Source of the DNA: JBGTGG01 sp041746855
Lineage (GTDB): Bacteria; Bacteroidota; Bacteroidia; Cytophagales; Cyclobacteriaceae
Length of the DNA stretch: 9,401 nt
Direction of reading: 5' to 3'
Assembly (NCBI GenBank): GCA_041746855.1
Contig: JBGTGG010000407.1
Span: 1-9,401 of the forward strand
In this document: positions 8,201 through 9,401 of the stretch, one piece after another
How positions within the stretch are numbered: position 1 is the first letter of the stretch
Layout: each line of letters starts with the position of its first letter
Program-made: the position numbers and the translations under genes
The notes under the pieces: generated by a model
What the model saw: the letters and a program-made list of their open reading frames with translations, nothing else
Told to the model about the DNA's origin: nothing
Database searches by the model: none

Positions 8201-8483
8201 AAACATCTACAACACTTCTATCCCCAACTGGAATTTCTTTCGACTCCAACCCAATAAATGTGAATAACAAAATTCCGCCAGTAGTGGGCACGGAAATTGA
8301 ATACATTCCATTTGCATCGGTTGCCGTGCCGACCGTTGTTCCTTTCAGGATAACGTTTACGCCAGGCAGTGCCGATCCATCTTCTGTAGAGGTCACCTTC
8401 CCGGAAACTGTACGCTCTTGAGCCCATGAAATGCTTGAAATCATGAGAAGAGCAAAAATACTAACTAGTAGATTTTTCTTCAT
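5235..8483 (-). CDS. SusC/RagA family TonB-linked outer-membrane transporter
   Basis: A TonB-dependent β-barrel that imports oligomers delivered by its SusD partner, powered by TonB-ExbBD. It has 1082 aa, in the usual SusC range. A cleavable signal peptide ends near SWA-Q (residue 21). A CarboxypepD_reg-like domain follows directly (about 24-97: VSGKVTSTEDGSALPGVNV). Then come a TonB-box-like EVVVVGYG (105-112) and the plug (about 112-232), with STIRIRGFGS, PLYVVDGVPL and VLKDATATAIYGARGSNGVI. The rest is β-barrel, ending in AGLRATF with the terminal Phe expected for BAM insertion. There is no STN domain before the CarboxypepD_reg domain, which argues against FecA-type signalling to an anti-sigma factor. 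First gene of a three-gene operon with the susD-like and small lipoprotein genes. The start at ATG 8483 gives a typical signal peptide. The reading frame is intact. Confidence 0.97.
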   Translation of the reverse strand: MKKNLLVSIFALLMISSISWAQERTVSGKVTSTEDGSALPGVNVILKGTTVGTATDANGMYSISVPTTGGILLFTFIGLESKEIPVGDRSVVDVSLATDATQLSEVVVVGYGVTTKEAFVGSAKSITSANIETKSFTNISQALAGEVSGVTVINTSGQPGTVSTIRIRGFGSVNGNRDPLYVVDGVPLTNTSSLNSISPNDITSYTVLKDATATAIYGARGSNGVIVISTKGGSSGKSTIDVEYKAGVNYNGLPRYDVIKSPEEYIGLTWEGMRNRGLYQATPAADPVAFANTRLMNSFGTAGHYNMWNVTDGSQLIDPATGQVRSEVTRKYNPENWNDYGFQSSQRHEANVRLSGGNDKSQHYLSFGYLNDVGYIINSNYTRFNVRTNLKHQVTDWLSASVNVALNSSDQNRNGQSSDSGSIFWFADNIPSVYPLFLRDEFGNKIPDPYYGGSVYDYGEMGRSFGTGTNSIGDAHIQKINTTSNEVVGNVAFNVDFTDYLTFEARYGVQYADNNNTNMTSPFYGGGATAGGTLNRNVTQALTQNFLQMLRFNKNFGEHAVEVLAAHESNDYTFKINGASKRKSVHPDIDDFNNFIIVSSPPFGYRNGSSLESYFTQVNYNFNQRYFFTGSIRRDGSSRFVDDKWGTFGSVGAAWILSRESFFSAVPSNIVNHLKVKGSYGITGDQAGVGFYPGVNTFDIANLNDNFSLTPRDNGQPDLTWETARMWQAGLEFELLNGRIEGLVDYYHKTTDNLIFDRRVGPSLGIAIIQVNDGVLLNKGLEFDLTGHILEKGEFKLDLSVNGAFNTNEIKTMPIDPATGLPKPIDTSNNPYGWAKGRSIFDYYMYEWAGVDPADGRGMWYRSYNDLNDNGVLDAGEAITDMVQYTTGLTEAEADALNLKRTVTKTYSEATLNFVGKSAMPKLRGGFRLSARYKGFDFGVQFVYSIGGYANDGAYASLMNNVTALNNNWHKDIHGRWQQPGDITDVPRLTEGLDVNVASGSTRWLVRNDYLGLNNVKLGYAVPQSLLNNLFVKGVNVWVSGDNLFLASARRGFNPSTSESGAASTYRYSPLTTITAGLRATF

Positions 8484-8499
8484 AGGATTATTTTAGGTT

Positions 8500-8516
8500 A
8501 ATAATTAATAATTATT
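8500..8516. repeat. 17-bp AT-only palindrome in the susC leader
   Basis: AATAATTA and TAATTATT form a perfect 8-bp inverted repeat around a single central A. It sits 16 nt before the susC ATG and downstream of the putative promoter, so it would be in the mRNA leader. It could be an operator or a weak hairpin next to the start codon. In such AT-rich DNA it may also be chance. Confidence 0.35.
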
Positions 8517-8555
8517 TGCGAATAAGGGGATAAATCAGAAATATAATTCCTTATT

Positions 8556-8585
8556 CAAAGAAATACTTTGTAAAAATACCACAAA
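8556..8585 (-). promoter_or_regulatory. Possible susC operon promoter, Bacteroidota -33/-7 type
   Basis: On the - strand, TTTG at 8585-8582 and TTTCTTTG at 8563-8556 are separated by 18 nt. The second is one base from TAnnTTTG, with a TA two bases further upstream. Transcription would start near 8550, leaving a leader of about 65 nt that holds the AT palindrome at 8500-8516. The match is imperfect. The 110-nt gap between the OmpA-like gene and susC (8484-8593) contains no terminator hairpin that I can see, so readthrough from upstream is also possible. Confidence 0.35.
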
Positions 8586-8593
8586 AAGGGTTA

Positions 8594-9401
8594 TTACAAA
8601 ATTTTAAACTCAATCCTCCTGTTGAGCTGTCTACCCTCTTCAGTATCGTTAGACGAAATTGGCTTTGTTGAACCAAAACCCTTGGAAATGAGCCTGCTGA
8701 TGGAGATTCCTGCCTTTTTAAGATAATCAATTACAGCTTCCGCTCGTTGGGTTGAAAGTTTCTGGTTGTAGGCTTCTGCTCCAACATTATCGGTATGGCC
8801 ACTAATTTCAATACGAACTACTGGGTTTTCTTCCATAAACAAAATTACTTTCTGTAATTCTGAATTTGACGTGTTTTTTATCGTATATGAATCAAAGTCA
8901 AAGAAAATGTTATTCAATACCGCCACAGAACCTCTGGCCACTTTCACCAATTCAACATCTAGGGTGATGGGAGCAAAATCATCTACTTTTGAATAATTGA
9001 AGTTTAGGCTTTTAAACAAATACCCTTTCTTCCGAACGTATAAAGCGTACTCTGCACCTTGCGTCAGGGTCATTAGATAATATCCATTGATCGAATCAGA
9101 TGAGACTTTGGAAATTACTTTGTTCTTTTCAATATCTATCAATTCAACAATTGCCTTTAATGGCAAACCTGAAGCCTTGTCGCGCACCACTCCTTTTATA
9201 TAGTTTGTGCGAAACTTTAACTGGCTCTCCGCTGGAATATCCATCTCGTAAATCCTTCCGGCTGAAAATCCCTTGTCCGTAAACTCTTCATTAGAGTAAT
9301 ACCCCTTCTTTCCATCTGCAGTGATGAACAATGAAAACTGATCTAGGTGATTGTTAATAGGCCGCCCAACATTTACCGGTTGTGTCCAATTTTCTTCATC
9401 A
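8594..9401 (-). CDS. OmpA family protein with PD40 and CarboxypepD_reg-like domains (C-terminal part)
   Basis: Partial: the C-terminal 268 aa are visible and the reading frame stays open to the right edge, so the true start lies beyond 9401. The TTG at 9331 is an internal Leu codon, not a start. Numbered from the first visible residue: residues 5-38 fit a PD40/WD40-like propeller repeat (NWTQPVNVGRPINN, then SLFITADGKKGYYSN). About 65-133 is a CarboxypepD_reg-like β-sandwich (IKGVVRDKASGLPLKA). About 164-268 is an OmpA C-terminal domain with FDFDSYTI, SGHTDNVG (D204) and LSTQRAEAV (R219), the Asp and Arg that hold diaminopimelate, and GRQLNRRIEF. It probably tethers an outer-membrane assembly to peptidoglycan in the periplasm. 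The domain order matches the C-terminal part of PorE-type proteins of the type IX secretion system, which also carry N-terminal TPRs, but many Bacteroidota paralogues share it. It ends in tandem stops, TAATAA. Confidence 0.93.
   Translation of the reverse strand, partial: DEENWTQPVNVGRPINNHLDQFSLFITADGKKGYYSNEEFTDKGFSAGRIYEMDIPAESQLKFRTNYIKGVVRDKASGLPLKAIVELIDIEKNKVISKVSSDSINGYYLMTLTQGAEYALYVRKKGYLFKSLNFNYSKVDDFAPITLDVELVKVARGSVAVLNNIFFDFDSYTIKNTSNSELQKVILFMEENPVVRIEISGHTDNVGAEAYNQKLSTQRAEAVIDYLKKAGISISRLISKGFGSTKPISSNDTEEGRQLNRRIEFKIL

Noticed and set aside
8023..8421. 132-aa open frame on the + strand, Thr/Val/Pro-rich
   Set aside because: It is antisense to the CarboxypepD_reg and plug coding part of the susC-like gene, whose frame is clearly the real one.
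8484..8593. Terminator for the OmpA-family gene in the gap before susC
   Set aside because: I looked on the - strand after 8594 and found T-runs but no stem before them; only a candidate promoter and the AT palindrome are supportable.
9329..9331. TTG as the start codon of the OmpA-family gene
   Set aside because: The frame continues upstream without a stop to the window edge, and the added residues complete a PD40 repeat, so this is an internal Leu codon.

Overview
The window looks like a chromosomal segment from a member of the Bacteroidota, probably Cytophagales-like. This is inferred from gene content and protein style only: a SusC/SusD pair, a PD40/CarboxypepD_reg/OmpA protein, lipoproteins with acidic residues just after the lipidated cysteine, TAnnTTTG-type promoter sequences, and little Shine-Dalgarno signal. 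Base composition is moderate, codon use looks even throughout, and there are no insertion sequences, RNA genes, CRISPR arrays or other clear signs of recent transfer.

Layout. (1) clpX lies on the + strand at 65-1297 with its own likely promoter at the left edge. (2) On the - strand, convergent with clpX, is a two-gene unit: a 6-pyruvoyl-tetrahydropterin synthase/QueD-family gene (2428-2847) followed 15 nt later by lpxB (1294-2412). The clpX and lpxB stop codons share a TTAA. (3) Also on the - strand is a tight three-gene operon: susC-like (5235-8483), susD-like (3711-5219) and a small lipoprotein gene (2963-3697), with gaps of 15 and 13 nt. It ends in a strong intrinsic terminator at 2896-2926, which separates it from the queD-lpxB unit. 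(4) At the right edge, on the - strand, is the 3' part of a gene for an outer-membrane-associated protein with PD40, CarboxypepD_reg-like and OmpA peptidoglycan-binding domains (8594 to beyond 9401).

How the genes work together. SusC would be a TonB-dependent outer-membrane channel and SusD its lipoprotein lid. The third lipoprotein sits where SusE/SusF-type surface binding accessories usually lie. No glycoside hydrolase, protease, sulfatase, ECF sigma/anti-sigma pair or hybrid two-component regulator is in view, so the substrate is unknown. clpX (protein unfolding), lpxB (lipid A) and the PTPS-family gene (queuosine or pterin) are housekeeping and appear unrelated to the import operon. No gene-free stretch exceeds about 115 nt. 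I see no convincing new biological system. The least understood element is the small lipoprotein, especially its C-terminal GDG-motif domain.
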